Shown: one piece after another, positions 1 through 11,515 of the stretch | How the letters are laid out: each line of letters opens with the position of its first letter | Numbering within the stretch: the stretch's first letter is position 1 | Source: Lytechinus variegatus | Taxonomy: Eukaryota > Echinodermata > Echinoidea > Temnopleuroida > Toxopneustidae | NCBI RefSeq assembly: GCF_018143015.1 | Contig: NC_054746.1 | Coordinates: forward strand, 29,353,129-29,417,128 | Direction: 5' to 3' | DNA: 64,000 nt | The notes under the pieces: generated by a model | The model's input: the letters and a program-made list of their open reading frames with translations, nothing else | Databases searched by the model: none | Told to the model about the DNA's origin: nothing | Program-made: the position numbers and the translations under genes

Positions 1-853
1 CATGTCTGTCAATTAAAAGAAAGGAAGACATTAAATCACGTATGAAAAGCAGATTAAACACAAAACAATATGTGATATATCACATAAGCATCATTGTAGC
101 GATATTAAGAACGGGTTAAAGAAGCCATATAGTATATTTCGCGTTTGAAGAAAATTAATAAAATCTACAGAATTTTTAAGTGATGCAAAAGGCACTCCTT
201 TTCAGCACAAAAAAAAACAATCAAAATATAGAAAGGGCTTCATGTGCAACCGGAATAAGAATGAAAGGTCCATGTATGCACTAAGGGGAGGAAAAGAATT
301 CTTTGCAGTTGAGGTATGATTGTGGAGTGGTTAACACCATCTGGATTTTGGATAAGTGTTCCAACTTTACATGTACAAATACAGTAATAAATTGAATGAT
401 CAAAATACCTCCTTCATCTTTGTGCCAAAGAGAAATCAAATATGGTAGCTACATGTACATAGTCATGTATGGTCAGGTAGAATCTAAGCAACCATCAGAC
501 CAATGGGATGAGTATATTTGCATTAATGCAGTTCAAACTAAGGGGGCATTGCAAGACATTTGCAATCGATGACAAAATAGATTTTTGGTCCCCAAATCAA
601 TCATAAATTGTCTTGGACATTTTTGTAAATTTAAATTGTTTTGCTGGTCTGCTCTTGCAGAAAAGTTTATAAATTGAGTCAATATACGTGTAGTTCAGTG
701 ATCTGTTTGTCACAAATACACAACTGAAATTTGTAATGGGTTGCAATAAAGTTTCTTGCAACACCCTGAAGATGATCCTAAAAAAGCACCACAAAGAAGC
801 AACACTGACAGGAGTAGCCAAGTTGGTTGCATTGAATGGTGTCAGTAGTCTTC
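1..853. other. Intergenic stretch, no gene recognised
   Basis: AT-rich sequence. A 62-codon open frame on the plus strand at 736-924 and a 74-codon frame on the minus strand at 597-821 overlap each other, run into the neighbouring repeat and match no family I recognise. No splice-framed exon was convincing. Confidence 0.5.
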
Positions 854-1266
854 AAGGCCACCGCACACCTTACGACTGTTCGCGATCCGATTTTGGAACA
901 AATGGCATTTTGTTCATTTTCTGAAAATGTGAATGGAACATACCATTTTATTTGAGGTTAAAATTAATCAAAATAATATTATAACCATTTTGAAAGATTG
1001 CAAGCCTTTATTTTGGAGTAAAGGCCAAATTAGTTTCAAATCGTAGCCAATCGTACGACTGCTATGACATCACTACGACTAGATATTAAATTTGCTTTTA
1101 TTCTAAGAAAGATGATAGCATAGTCACAGATTTGAACATAGGTATTCATACGATGATTTCGAACCTTACACAGTAAGATAATCCAAGTCTCAATATTAGC
1201 ATCAAATTCTACTACGTTTTTTCCCAAATTCAGTCGCAGACCAATCGTAAGGTGTGCGGTCGCCTT
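854..1266. mobile_element. Non-autonomous terminal-inverted-repeat element (MITE-like)
   Basis: The left end (AAGGC then ACCGCACACCTTACGA, from 854) is matched by its reverse complement at the right end (TCGTAAGGTGTGCGGT then CGCCTT, to 1266). The 413-bp interior has no coding potential. Flanks do not show a clear target duplication, so the superfamily is left open. It lies just downstream of the TIMM9 stop codon and may fall in that gene's 3' flank. Confidence 0.65.
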
Positions 1267-1454
1267 AATAGTTACATTATTTTCAACAATACTCATTAAT
1301 TTCAGAGCTGAGGCCAGTAGTTCAGAGTCACAAAGCCACTTGAAAATACTGTTCCAAACAGTTTGTATTGAGGCCGCTGAAATCTGGTCCAAGCTGGATT
1401 TGACTAACAATGCTGGCAACAGTCAATTTGATTGTATTTAGTTTATATCCTTTA

Positions 1455-3893
1455 CTATCTACCACCAAACTTTGCTTGTTGGGCTATAAGACCTTCATTC
1501 TGTTGGACCTGGTACTCTTGAAATCTCAAAGAAACTCTCTGTGTCATCTTAAGGTACTTCTCCATGCAGTTGAATGAACAGCGTTTCTGCAATGTTGAGG
1601 TGAAAGAAAACAAAATTTTGTATATAATACATTTTTGAATTCCACTACGCATGTTTTATTAATATTCTTTTTTTTTAATGACAGTGTGTCAAAAATTTTG
1701 CCATGTACAAGCCACATAATCAGTTTCATCATGTTTTTGAATTGTGAATTGTCTTTATTTATGAGGTCTGCATTTGAACAGGCATCTCATCCTTATGATA
1801 GCTTTGCTTATTTTCCATTAAGCATTAGTAAAAATCACCAAGTTTCTATTTATTCTAAATCACTTGGCACTATGATTCATAGAATATCAATCATTTCTTT
1901 TGAATTTCGAAAGGTAGTCAGGGGCAGATCCAGCTTTTTATAAAGGGGGGGGGTTGGGGTGGTATGCGAGGGAGTGTCGAGTCCAAGCGAGCAGAGCGAG
2001 CGAGGTAGGGAAGTTTTTTTTAAATCTGTGTGTGAAAGTGTGAAGTAGGGAAATTTTTTTTAAATCTGTGTGTGAAAATGGCGTTTTCTTGCATCTAAAA
2101 CACCACTATTTTTGGTATAGAGGTCGTTGCCAAATTAACCCCCATGAAAATTTGTAAAATTAAGTTGCATTTTCCTGCAATGTCAGTTAACAACAAAGAT
2201 ACAAAGACATTTGTTCGCCCAACCCCCCCCCTCCCCCAAAAAGAAATAATAATAATAATAAATGAAATAAATACATAGAAATAGAATAAAATAAAATTAC
2301 AAGTTTAAAAAAAAGATAAGATTTAAACAATGGTCCCCGGATTTTTTTTGGGAGGGGTTGCAACCCCCCCCCCAACCCCCCTCTAGATCCGCTTCTGGTA
2401 GTACATGTATGCATGTATGCTTGATAATGTCATTGTAGATCTATATCAAACAGAATTTGCTGATAAGCATTAATTCATAGGCCTGTATTCTGAAGTTGGG
2501 TTTAATTTAAAATTTTAAATCCTGGTTTAAAATTGTGATTTAACTATGGAGAGCCAATAGTGGCATAAATCTCAAATAGTATTTCAATGCATCAGCTCAT
2601 TTTTCTCTTAAACCATTCTTAACCGTTTCGGAAGAATAGATAAAATAGCTTTCTTCATCATTCACAAGTTAAGAAAGAGCACATAAGAAACACACAATGT
2701 AAGGAAAATTTTTTGGCTATCCATAATTTTAGCAGAGCTAGATCATGGTCTTAGTTAAACATGACTTAAGAATGCAAGCCATAAGATCATACATAAACAT
2801 AAACTTATTTTGAGAATAGAAAATTGGACAGGGCCCAATCACACAAAAAGATATGATAGATTTGATACTAACTTAAATTGAGATATATCTAAATCAGATT
2901 GTATTTGTATAATTACAGAATTTTGATATCGAATCCAGTTTGGGTTTTTATTAAAATCTATTGAAATTCTTTGTCAGATGGGCGCCAGTCATATTATCAG
3001 GTTTGAAATTCTTTGGGATATAAAATTTAAATTTAAAGCAATTTTCAGACTAGACTATGCAAAACACAAGTTATATGAACCTCTTCTTTGATCAAAATTC
3101 TCCAAAGTTAAACAGATTTCTGTGATCCCAAAAGAATCGAAATAGGCAAAATTACTTGAATTCTTAATCTCTCAAATGAATAATACAAAAAGATCTTGAA
3201 ATATATTTGGTTAAAAAGGGGCTGATGAAAACTTCAAACATGAACAGTCAACTAACCTCATTATCATGTAGCTTTCTATTAGTGAAATCATTGATGCAAT
3301 CCAGGAAGCATGCTTCTGTCAGCTTGTTGTAGGAGTGGAGAAAATCCTTCAACTGTGATGTAAAGAAAAGGAAAAAGATTGCCTCAACACTTTCACCTCT
3401 ATCTATAAATGTGAAAAAGGAAGTGACTTTTCTCTATTCCAGACAATTCAGTCTGTGCTTTTGTGACAAATTATCTGCCTTGTTTTCCATACTCCAAACA
3501 CCTATTTCCCATCCTCTAAATTCTAAGGTTGGTGGGCATGCCTAACCACCTCTGTTTAAATGTAAATGTGTTGTTAATTTCAAAATCTGTTTAATTTCTC
3601 TACCTCTACAATGTAAAGAGATATAAGGTAACTACTATCTTGAACATGCATTTTTTTTCTAACATGATATATTGCATATAAGGTGAGAAAACATTGAATA
3701 GTATCTCAAACTCAGATTTGTCCACATTCTAATATTTGAACAGACCACAATGTAGGTGATTACTTCATTGCAATTAAAATTCATACATTAAAAGGTCAGG
3801 AATTGACTTCCTAATTTCCTTAGCTCAATGTTTTATCAACATAAATTCCATGTACTGTACCTGCTTTGCATCCATTTGAGGTTGTACTGCCAT
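1455..3893 (-). CDS. TIMM9: Mitochondrial import inner membrane translocase subunit Tim9 (three exons)
   Basis: Coding exons are 3861-3893 (11 codons, starts MAVQP), 3257-3352 (32 codons) and 1455-1586 (43 codons plus TAG), giving 86 residues; human TIMM9 has 89. Both introns are GT-AG and in phase 0: donors read CAG/GTACAG and GAG/GTTAGT, and acceptors end in CACAG and TTGCAG. The small-Tim signature is complete: twin CX3C motifs, CFLDC in exon 2 and CSFNC in exon 3, 15 residues apart as in the human protein. They are flanked by [10 protein letters not shown] and by [15 protein letters not shown]. By family knowledge, Tim9 pairs with Tim10 in the intermembrane space and escorts carrier precursors to TIM22. 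The start has A at -3 and G at +4. A possible 5'-UTR acceptor (CCCTGCAG) sits about 27 bp upstream of the ATG. Intron 2 holds a hAT-like element. No defect is visible. Confidence 0.95.
1919..2397. mobile_element. hAT-like non-autonomous element with 5-bp target duplication, in TIMM9 intron 2
   Basis: Ends read CAGGGGCAGATCC on the left and AGATCCGCTTCTG on the right, imperfect inverted repeats. Both sides carry GTAGT (1914-1918 and 2398-2402). G runs lie inside the left end and mirrored C runs inside the right end. Within it, a unit of about 40 bp containing TTTTTTTTAAATCTGTGTGT is tandemly duplicated at about 2005-2080. No transposase. It shares end sequence and 5-bp duplication length with the element at 43382-44975. 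Confidence 0.65.
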
Positions 3894-4674
3894 AATTTTG
3901 AAGTGTTGATTGCTACTTGGCTGCAGGGAATAGATCTCTCATAGGAAAGGATTGTATCTGCGGGTCAACTACTTGCTTCTCAATGTCAATCTTCTGCAAA
4001 TTTACACATCTGCAAGGAGATGAAAAGTTGATATTTGTATAGGTACTGTAATAATGATAATAACAAACATCGAATAGAAGCATTCTGTCTTGTATGTACA
4101 TCATTCATGATAACTCTGGGGGAGTAAATTCTCATATCCTGAATTATATAGTTAACATACTCTGTTCTGAAACAAATATATTCTCTTTTAAATAAAATCT
4201 CCATTGAATAGTGATATACAAAATATGAGTCAACCATGCATGCATAAATCAAAACATTGCATTTGCATAGAAAATGCAATGATATGGGTCAACTTTTGAC
4301 AATGTCAAACATATTTCCTCACAAAAAAAAGCAATTAAAACAAGTTTTACTGTACATAGCAAACTTTTGGCACTCTAATCAGACCATATGCTGAAAACAA
4401 TCACTGCTGAAAAGGTACGCCAATGGCCTTCCCATGGACAGCATTGTTAGTACAGATTCAAATAAACTTATAATTTCAATACAAGGCAGATCTATTTTGT
4501 AAGAGTAACACGCTTGAACATACCTGTTCAATTTATACATGATTTGGCTTTGGCTTTAATATACATGTAGTTTCTCATATGCAAAAATACTCCAAGAGTG
4601 GAAGTTCTGGGAATCATCAGCTACATTGGAAGACTATTCTAGCAAATAATATACTTCCATGGTATACTCTTCCA
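3894..4674. other. TIMM9 / GPCR intergenic region
   Basis: About 780 bp between the TIMM9 start codon and the GPCR stop codon, both genes on the minus strand. It must hold the TIMM9 promoter and 5' UTR and the GPCR 3' UTR. A weak minus-strand ATTAAA signal for the GPCR lies at 4555-4560. No TATA box is obvious. Open frames here (3913-4279) are short and resemble nothing. Confidence 0.4.
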
Positions 4675-5604
4675 TTATACATGACATCCGAATAGAATCT
4701 TTAGGAGATTGTGCGTGCGAAGGATAATGACAGAGGCCCTCTGTCGGAACCTCTGACTCTTGTATGCATAGATGAACGGATTGACGGCTGTACTGAGGGC
4801 CAATGTTATATTACAAGCACTAGACAGACTAAGGAATACACCAGAGTTTCCCAAGTTTGTGTTTGCTATGTAGGTAAAGTAGGCTAAACAGGTAGGTAAA
4901 AAGCACAGGATGAAGCTGCCTAGGATAAGGCCAACTGTGATGGTGGCCTTGATGTCTTTCATCAGGCGAGGTTTCCGTCGCACACCGTTCTTAAAGAGAA
5001 CGGCTATCTCCAGCTGCGCCACACGACGGGTCTGCCGTCTCGCCTCTCTAAACATGACAAAGTAGAGGAAGACCATGATGAGGAGAGGAACAATGAAGCA
5101 GCATGTGAAGAGGAAGATGAAATACTCTTGAGGCAGGATGAAAAGATAGCTGCAGACTGGTAAAGGGGCATCCATTGCATTGTGCCATCCAAACTGCGGC
5201 AGTAGACCAATCAGCAACCCAAAGAACCAAGCTAGGAAGAGATAGACATTCACTCTTAATTCCGACATGATCACAAAGTACCTCAGGGGTTTGGTCACAG
5301 CTGTGTAACGATCGACAGCTATCAGAAGAAGGTGGAAAATAGAGACAGGAAAGTTTATCATGAGAAGGGTAAGACTCCAAAGGCATGTAGTGTTCTGGCT
5401 GATGTCCATGGTCGTTGAGACTATAAGACACAATGGAGCCAAGATCACGTAAAAGAGGTCCGCACATGCAAGACTCACGATATAAGTGTTTGCAGGCACT
5501 CTTAAGATGGATTCTCTCTGGTAAGTGAAGATGATTAACATGTTTCCAATGGCATTGATAACAATAATGATGGCAATGACTACATAGATGGCCACTTCCG
5601 ACAT
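4675..5604 (-). CDS. Class A (rhodopsin-like) GPCR, adenosine-receptor-like, single exon
   Basis: A 309-residue seven-transmembrane receptor in one open frame. Visible landmarks, numbered from the chosen Met: AIGN in helix 1 (Asn21), SLACAD in helix 2 (Asp49), the extracellular-end Cys74, DRY at 98-100 followed by TAVTKPLRY, GLLPQFGWHN at the end of helix 4, Cys151 in loop 2 (partner of Cys74), CFLP in helix 6 and NPFIY at 275-279. The FGW-type end of helix 4 and the PLRY loop resemble adenosine receptors, but the ligand is not known; an orphan or aminergic-like receptor is possible. The frame extends upstream to an ATG at 5757 (360 residues). I prefer 5604 because it has A at -3 and begins just before helix 1, whereas the extra 51 residues look like untranslated sequence. 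It lies upstream of TIMM9 on the same strand. Confidence 0.88.
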   Translation of the reverse strand: MSEVAIYVVIAIIIVINAIGNMLIIFTYQRESILRVPANTYIVSLACADLFYVILAPLCLIVSTTMDISQNTTCLWSLTLLMINFPVSIFHLLLIAVDRYTAVTKPLRYFVIMSELRVNVYLFLAWFFGLLIGLLPQFGWHNAMDAPLPVCSYLFILPQEYFIFLFTCCFIVPLLIMVFLYFVMFREARRQTRRVAQLEIAVLFKNGVRRKPRLMKDIKATITVGLILGSFILCFLPTCLAYFTYIANTNLGNSGVFLSLSSACNITLALSTAVNPFIYAYKSQRFRQRASVIILRTHNLLKILFGCHV

Positions 5605-6423
5605 CCTAAAGATTTCAGCTTGCAAGACACACGAACTGAAAACTGTCAAGGAATCTTTCCATGACCAGCAGCAAAAGGTAATACATGACGAATGCCTTTT
5701 TAACCAATGTCCAGTGCCTGCTGCAGCTAACAAAATCAGAGCAAAAATATCATCCAAATGGTCTCCCTCAGAGGCTCAGAAGCGATATCTGCATCATGTA
5801 TCTGTGTGTTACCATAGTAACATGAAGAACTTCCTATTCATGACGCATTGTACCTTCAGGAGCAGGTGTTTTGCACCTTCCAGGCCATTCGTGCTTTATC
5901 ACCTCTCCTTTGTATTTACAAATAAAGTTGTTTCCATCACCCTGGAAATGATCGCCGCCTGATGAGGGCTACCTAAAATATGATCGACAGCACTGACTCT
6001 GCATCAACAATGGTGGCGGTATAGTCTTTGAGATCAAATGTGTTTTAACCATTTCATTATTTTTTATCCACCAATCATTGGGTCAAGGCTTTGTTGGTTC
6101 ATTCATCAGGCAGTACATTCTTCAGCATCCATAGTGATTGTTGCCATGTGTTGATGATGACGGAATGAATTAATATCACAGACAGAATCCTAAGTGCACT
6201 TTATCAGAGCATTGAAAAAAGAGATCCAAATCAAACCTATATTGTGGTAAGTGGGTAAAAGTTTAACAAAATTCTCTTCAAACTGAAAACAAGAGTAGAC
6301 ATAAGGTAGGCCTACATATAAACGAGCTGGTGCAGAATAATTTCCAGAGACAGTTGAGTAAAGCAGAAACATAATTTTTGTCCTCATTTAAAACTACATT
6401 CTCATTCAAATCCTCCACAACTT
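5605..6423. other. Upstream region of the GPCR gene
   Basis: No gene recognised. The plus-strand frame at 5588-5962 is mostly antisense to the receptor and is not supported. Any promoter or 5' exon of the receptor would lie here; no TATA box stands out. Confidence 0.4.
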
Positions 6424-6660
6424 TTTTAAAGGGATGCTCCAGGCTGAAGATATTTATATTTCAATAATAGAGTAAAATTCAAAGAGCAAAATAATCAAAA
6501 TTTGATTAAAATCGGGCAACAAATAACAGAGTTATAAAATTAAAAAATTTGCATTATTCCGATGAAACAGTTCTAGGCATATCTTCATGAATATTCATTA
6601 GGTAGGCTGATGATGTCATATCCCCACTCGTTTTTTATTAATTGTAAGAAATTAGGTTTA
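6424..6660. repeat. Fragment of a dispersed repeat with a TTAA-type end
   Basis: The end TTAAAGGGATGCTCCAGGCT begins here, and the core (CTTCATGAATATTCATTAG, GGCTGATGATGTC) recurs at about 36480-36920, where the mirrored end reads GATCCCTTTAA. A TTAA target is typical of piggyBac- and Kolobok-type elements, but no second end is present, so this is a fragment. Confidence 0.5.
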
Positions 6661-8283
6661 TTCAAAATTTTTATACCAAGAACTAAAACAATTGGATTGA
6701 CAACTGATTACGTGCATTATATATTCATAATGGACACAAAATCTCTCTTTAAAAAAATGAATAGAATTTTGTAGCTGCAATTAACTTTTCGCATGTATAA
6801 AAAACAGCCTAACACTTCTGTAAACTTGAAATGAAATCTAATCTAAAAAACTGAGAAAAGCCACAAAAATGAATTACACTTTATATTACTAATCATTATT
6901 GCTTGTATCTTAATTTATTTTTTATTACTTAATTCATTGAAATAAATGTAGCTTTATCAAAATTTTTATTCATAATTTTCAAACTTATTTTTGTTTGTAT
7001 GTAAAAACAAGGAAGCTCTTCATAATATAGAAATAGTGAGGTGAGAGACAACTCTGTAGCGGATATTTATAGTGACTGTCTTGTCTTTGACTCATCCCCC
7101 CCCCTCCACTATTTAGTACATCATCACAGATTTATGCCAATGCTCTGAAAATTGTTTTTTATGATGGTACATTCGGTAAATATTGTAGTCCACATACAGT
7201 GAAAAACGAGCAAAAAATGATCAAAACGATCAACTATTGTTTTCAGTTAATGTTTGCAACAGCATGAGAGTCTTTGAACTACAAAATTGACTAGAGTGTT
7301 TCATCATGAAACAATTTTCAGAGTCAATAAAGAAGTAAATATTCTTCATTTTCTTGATAGTTTCAATAAACTTAATACAAAGTAATACAAAAATAATACT
7401 GTGAAATTTTAGCAACTTTTGTTGAAGTTTTTTTCCTAATAAAACAATATTTCAGACTCAAGAAAGAGGTGAATATTCTTATTTTCTTCATTGTTTGCAA
7501 CTAATCAAAACAATTTGAAGGAAATATAGAAAATAAAAGGCCATTTCACAGATTTAACAATAAAAAAAATGAAATTTTAGCAATTTTTGCTGAATCATGT
7601 GTAAAGTGAATGGGTGTGCAGACATGGGGCACCATCTTTCTGTTCAATCTGGAAATGACTAAGTTGGCCAATGTTTTTCCAAGAAAATCATATATTTATC
7701 TCAAATTTCTGTGAGATATTTGGCACACTTACCCATAAAAGTATAAGTACCATTATTAACTGATTTTTGTGTGTGTGAAATGAAAAATCGTGATTAATCT
7801 TAGGTTAAATTGTTATGTGCTTTTAACAGTGCACAGACATAGGGCGGGGGGGCTTCATACTACCAAATAGAGAAAATGAGAATGAACAAACAGGCTAAAG
7901 AAAATTGTGCAACATCATTGACATCCCCTTTCACACTTTTATACAAATTTATGAGACAAGTCTATTTTACATGTATGCTTCTCAGCCAATCAAAATCAAA
8001 GAAAGTTGTTAGATCTGACAACTTTTTTGACAAAAATGTTGAGGAAAGCCTCCTTACCTTCTAGAATGAAAGGTTGCCTGCTTAAATTAGAAAAAAAGCG
8101 GTGAAGTACACTCTGTCTCTTTGGGATCAAAACTTAACATGTTACATCACATACTCTTAACTGTCAATCCCTTAAATTATGTACTTTTCTTTCTCTTTTT
8201 TTGTTACTTCTTTCACTGCAGCTGTCTATAGAGCGGATTTGGCATATTATAAATCCAATCTATTAATCATAATAATTATTATA
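6661..8283. other. AT-rich intergenic DNA
   Basis: Long AT-rich stretch with scattered A and T runs and a short C run near 7086. Frames of 61-62 codons at 7230-7415 and 7876-8064 match no family. I see no gene. Confidence 0.5.
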
Positions 8284-8839
8284 CAGTAGCAGTCAAAACT
8301 GTTAGAACACCTAGCACATTTAAATCATTTTAGTTGTTTTCATTCAGTTGACCATTTCATTTGAGTTAATAATTGGAATGTCTCTAAAAGTCTATGCTTT
8401 AAAAACAAGTAATTCAACATAACCCAGGAGATTAGATTTTCTAAAACATGGCAGGTATTTGGGGGCATTGTACAATGAATAAGTCTGCAAAGATTTACAG
8501 TATATATCTAAAACACTTTTGAGTTGTCACCTTGTATGTAATTGCAATTTCATATTTAACTGCATTTGGTACATGTTCAATACATGGTCTATGCAGAATT
8601 TGAACATCAATAGCACAACCATTTTTTATAGCTACAATGTACTCATTACCTGATAATTTTTTTCTATAAATTTTGTATCGAATGATGCCTAAGACCCTAT
8701 GCTACTGTAAAAAGTCATGAAAGCTTTAGACACACAAATATTGTTATCAAAACTAATTTCAGCAACTGCACATGGGTTTAGAATCCCTTGGAGTTTATGT
8801 GGCATGCGTTGTCCTAATAATTTGGACCGCTACTGACTG
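8284..8839. mobile_element. Tc1/mariner-like non-autonomous element
   Basis: A TA dinucleotide flanks each end (8282-8283 and 8840-8841). The left end reads CAGTAGCAGTCAAAACTGTT and the right end is the imperfect reverse complement, CCGCTACTGACTG after TAATAATTTGGA. TA targets and CAGT(N)GCGGTC-type ends are typical of Tc1-like elements. The 556-bp interior carries no transposase. Confidence 0.6.
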
Positions 8840-9636
8840 TATTTCAAGAAACGGTGATATAATCCTTAAGTCAAATTTCATTCACATGAGCTTTGTTTTC
8901 CCTATCAAAAGTGAGATTTAAACAGTAATAAAAGGGTGAAGCAGCTGCAGCTTACCCTTTTCCTCAAAGATGCTGTAGTTAAATCGTGAGAAGTATGGGA
9001 GACTTATGGGTTGGTACCAGCTCTCCCTTTGAATAATTTTCTAAAGACCATCAAGACAAAGGAGGCAAATAAAAGCAAAGAAATTTGCTGGGTTTGAATC
9101 AACAAACTTAGTTGAAAGGCAAGTCCAAAACCATAACTCTTTTGCAGTTTACAATTTCAATACCGGTATACTGATCCATATCTCTTTATTTGTGCAAACA
9201 ACGGTGGACGTGAACCATCTTCCAGCCACCATATGTAGCAAGTTCTCAAGGCAGTCGCAAACTTCAAGGCAGCTGTCAAACAGTCTGCTGTGCAAACCCT
9301 TGGCTCAAGTAAAGGGTCTGAATTGCAGCCTACACATGCCTTGTGTAATGAATGAATGAAACAGCTAGTTTTGTATGTGCTAGTCTTTGCGTGGAGACAC
9401 ACTTGTTGATCAAAGTTTCAATCAGGGCCTGTGCCTGCAGACTAGCTGTCGAAGGCTATCTTCACCAGTACAGCTAATCTTAATAGCCCCATCTCCCACC
9501 CGATATACATGTACCAGAAGTCCCTAACAGTCCTGCACTGTACACTTGCAGATCCAGACTTCTGTCTGTGTAGCGTGTATGCTTGTTCACTGCAACCATC
9601 CTGCCTGTGGAGAATCTCCATGTAAATGACGGTCAC
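8840..9636. repeat. Intergenic stretch with a dispersed repeat near its end
   Basis: No gene seen. Around 9565-9620 the segment CTTGTTCACTGCAACCATCC followed by TGCCTGTGGAGAATCT closely matches the outer ends of the large inverted repeat at 18428-19402, so this is a copy of the same dispersed family. Confidence 0.45.
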
Positions 9637-10235
9637 TCAATTGATGTACTTAGACTATCAAAAGCATGAAGGCTTTCGATAGTGTCCCCCACCAGCGTCT
9701 GATCTCCAAATTGAAAGCATACGGTATTGGTGGCCAACTGTTAAACTGGATCGGGGCCTATATATCTGGTACATGTAGATCTCAGAAAGTATCTGTAAAT
9801 GGAAAACTTCCACTTCGCTTCCAGTTACTAGCAGAATTCCGCAAGGTGGTATTCTTACACCCACATTATTCATGTTTCATAAATGACCTACCTTAATCTG
9901 TCAAGTCCAATATGAAGTTATTTGCCAATGACACAAGGATGTATAGAATAGTGGACTCACAAAGTGATGCAAATCATCTTATTTTTAAGATGACATAAAT
10001 GCTGTGAGGGATTAAGTTCAACAACTCAAAATGCAAGGTTGTACATTATGGTCGTAGGAATAAAAACTTTCAATATCAGATGCCCACCGAAGAGGGAATA
10101 TGTGAAGTCAAACCAGAGAGATTTAGGAGTCGTGTTCAACAAATCCCTCTCCTTCAGTGAACATGTTGCTGACATTGCAAAAGAGCCAATACCAAGCTTG
10201 GCATAATTAAGAGTGTCAGAGTGCCCCTGAAATAT
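9637..10235 (+). pseudogene. L2/CR1-like LINE reverse transcriptase fragment (decayed)
   Basis: The translation shows KAFDSVPHQRL (RT motif A region), a thumb-like KLKAYGIGGQLLNWI, then FINDLP and FANDT, a decayed form of the FADDT catalytic motif, then LGVVFNKSLSFSEHV and a tail resembling KANTKLGIIK after a frameshift. Frames change at least twice and the catalytic Asp pair is lost, so it is inactive. It stops abruptly near 10235. The matching downstream part of such an ORF appears at 16487, beyond the LTR element, which suggests one LINE split by later insertions. Confidence 0.75.
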
Positions 10236-11143
10236 TTTTACTACTTTTTCCTCTACCCTGAATTCCCATGATCCATTTGAAAGGAGCTGCACTTGATCTT
10301 TGTTATGCAAATCAACTCGACCACCAGCATGCTAAGTACTCTAGGTTGACTGCACAACTTGTATATGTCATGCAGGTAGAGGGGTTTGAAGCTATGTTGG
10401 GCATATTGTGCTGGAGAGGTCTCCACAGAAAGCAGGGACCATTTTGATTTATGCAGAGGAAGTTTTTGTTGTAAAGTATCAACTGGCAGTTTTATTTTAT
10501 ATTCATCTTCCAAGAAATCAAGTGAAAGTCTTTGATATTTCTATGCTTGTATTAATTCGGAAAATCAAACTTCTCGTAGCCGTGGTATGTTAAAAGGTGA
10601 CAGATTAATGCTCATGAGAATTTGTATTTATGTTTGGTTTTACTCTAATGTTTAGCCTGTTCTATCATAAGGAAGTTCGCTGTAAACAAACAAACAAATC
10701 AACGCCTGGAAGAACCCTTCAGTGTCATCCATTCTTTAGGAGCGATATGATTTTTTGTGGACAAACTGGTGTATTTCACCTGTTGCTACATGTATATGAC
10801 CCCAACCTGAGTGAGGGGGATACTTTACAAGTGCTCCATGTTTCAACGGATCACAGGTACATCAACCAGCATAAAACGATAGGATTAAGATCCATCCTTG
10901 TCAACGAGGGACATGCTCGGTACGATGAAGTAGGTCTAGTTGACTGGCCGGGTAAGCAGTTGAATACCATGAACTTACATGTACACCTGAACTTGAATCA
11001 GTGAGCATTGCTCTTCTTCCCTTTGAACTGGACATTACATAAATCCTTTCCTACTTGGAATAGATTTTTATACCATACCGGCCCAGTAGTTATTGTGAGA
11101 TGTTTTAACTTTGTATTACAATCAGAACAAATTGCAAACCCAA
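10236..11143 (+). other. Unassigned region with a possible exon at about 10750-10950
   Basis: The longest plus frame (10630-11004, 124 codons) contains HVYDPNLSEGDTLQVLHVST and GLRSILVNEGHARYDEVGLV, which read like real protein. It is followed by GACTGGCCGG/GTAAGCAG, a good splice donor near 10952. The end of the segment faintly resembles Tudor or SN-like domain endings. I cannot name it with confidence; it could also be transposon-derived, since LINE pieces lie on both sides. Confidence 0.25.
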
Positions 11144-11148
11144 ATCTG

Positions 11149-11515
11149 TGTAGTAACCTTATGCCCGTATATATATGGCGACGAGGGTTTACCTTGAACA
11201 GTCCTTCTTAGGATCCGCGTCTGGTAATATCCTCGAAGTATACGAAGCTGCTGATGATGACCGATCTGCGGGCGATGGCTACCACTAGATGTCCATTGAC
11301 TCGATCGACGTGCTCATTACTGACTGTACTCTTACTGACTGGAACAAACAACTGACTTGGAAAACTAACTGGAAAACTCTCGGGAAAACTCATTAATCGG
11401 AGATCGGGGTATTTATATGCTTATGTCGTGGTCGCACGCATGGTCCGTCACGGCACTATTGAGGTCACGACCTAACGTACCATGCGTGCGCCCACGATCC
11501 AGCCACGATCTCCAT
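11149..11515 (-). repeat. Left LTR (3' LTR in element orientation)
   Basis: Starts TGTAGTAACC on the plus strand and ends GATCTCCAT. It differs from the partner LTR at positions such as CTTATGCCC versus CTTCTGCCC, lacks the extra GACTGACT and TGACTC, and has an extra segment of about 11 bp near its end. Confidence 0.88.

Noticed and set aside
5048..5467. 139-codon minus-strand frame
   Set aside because: Out-of-frame shadow inside the GPCR gene.
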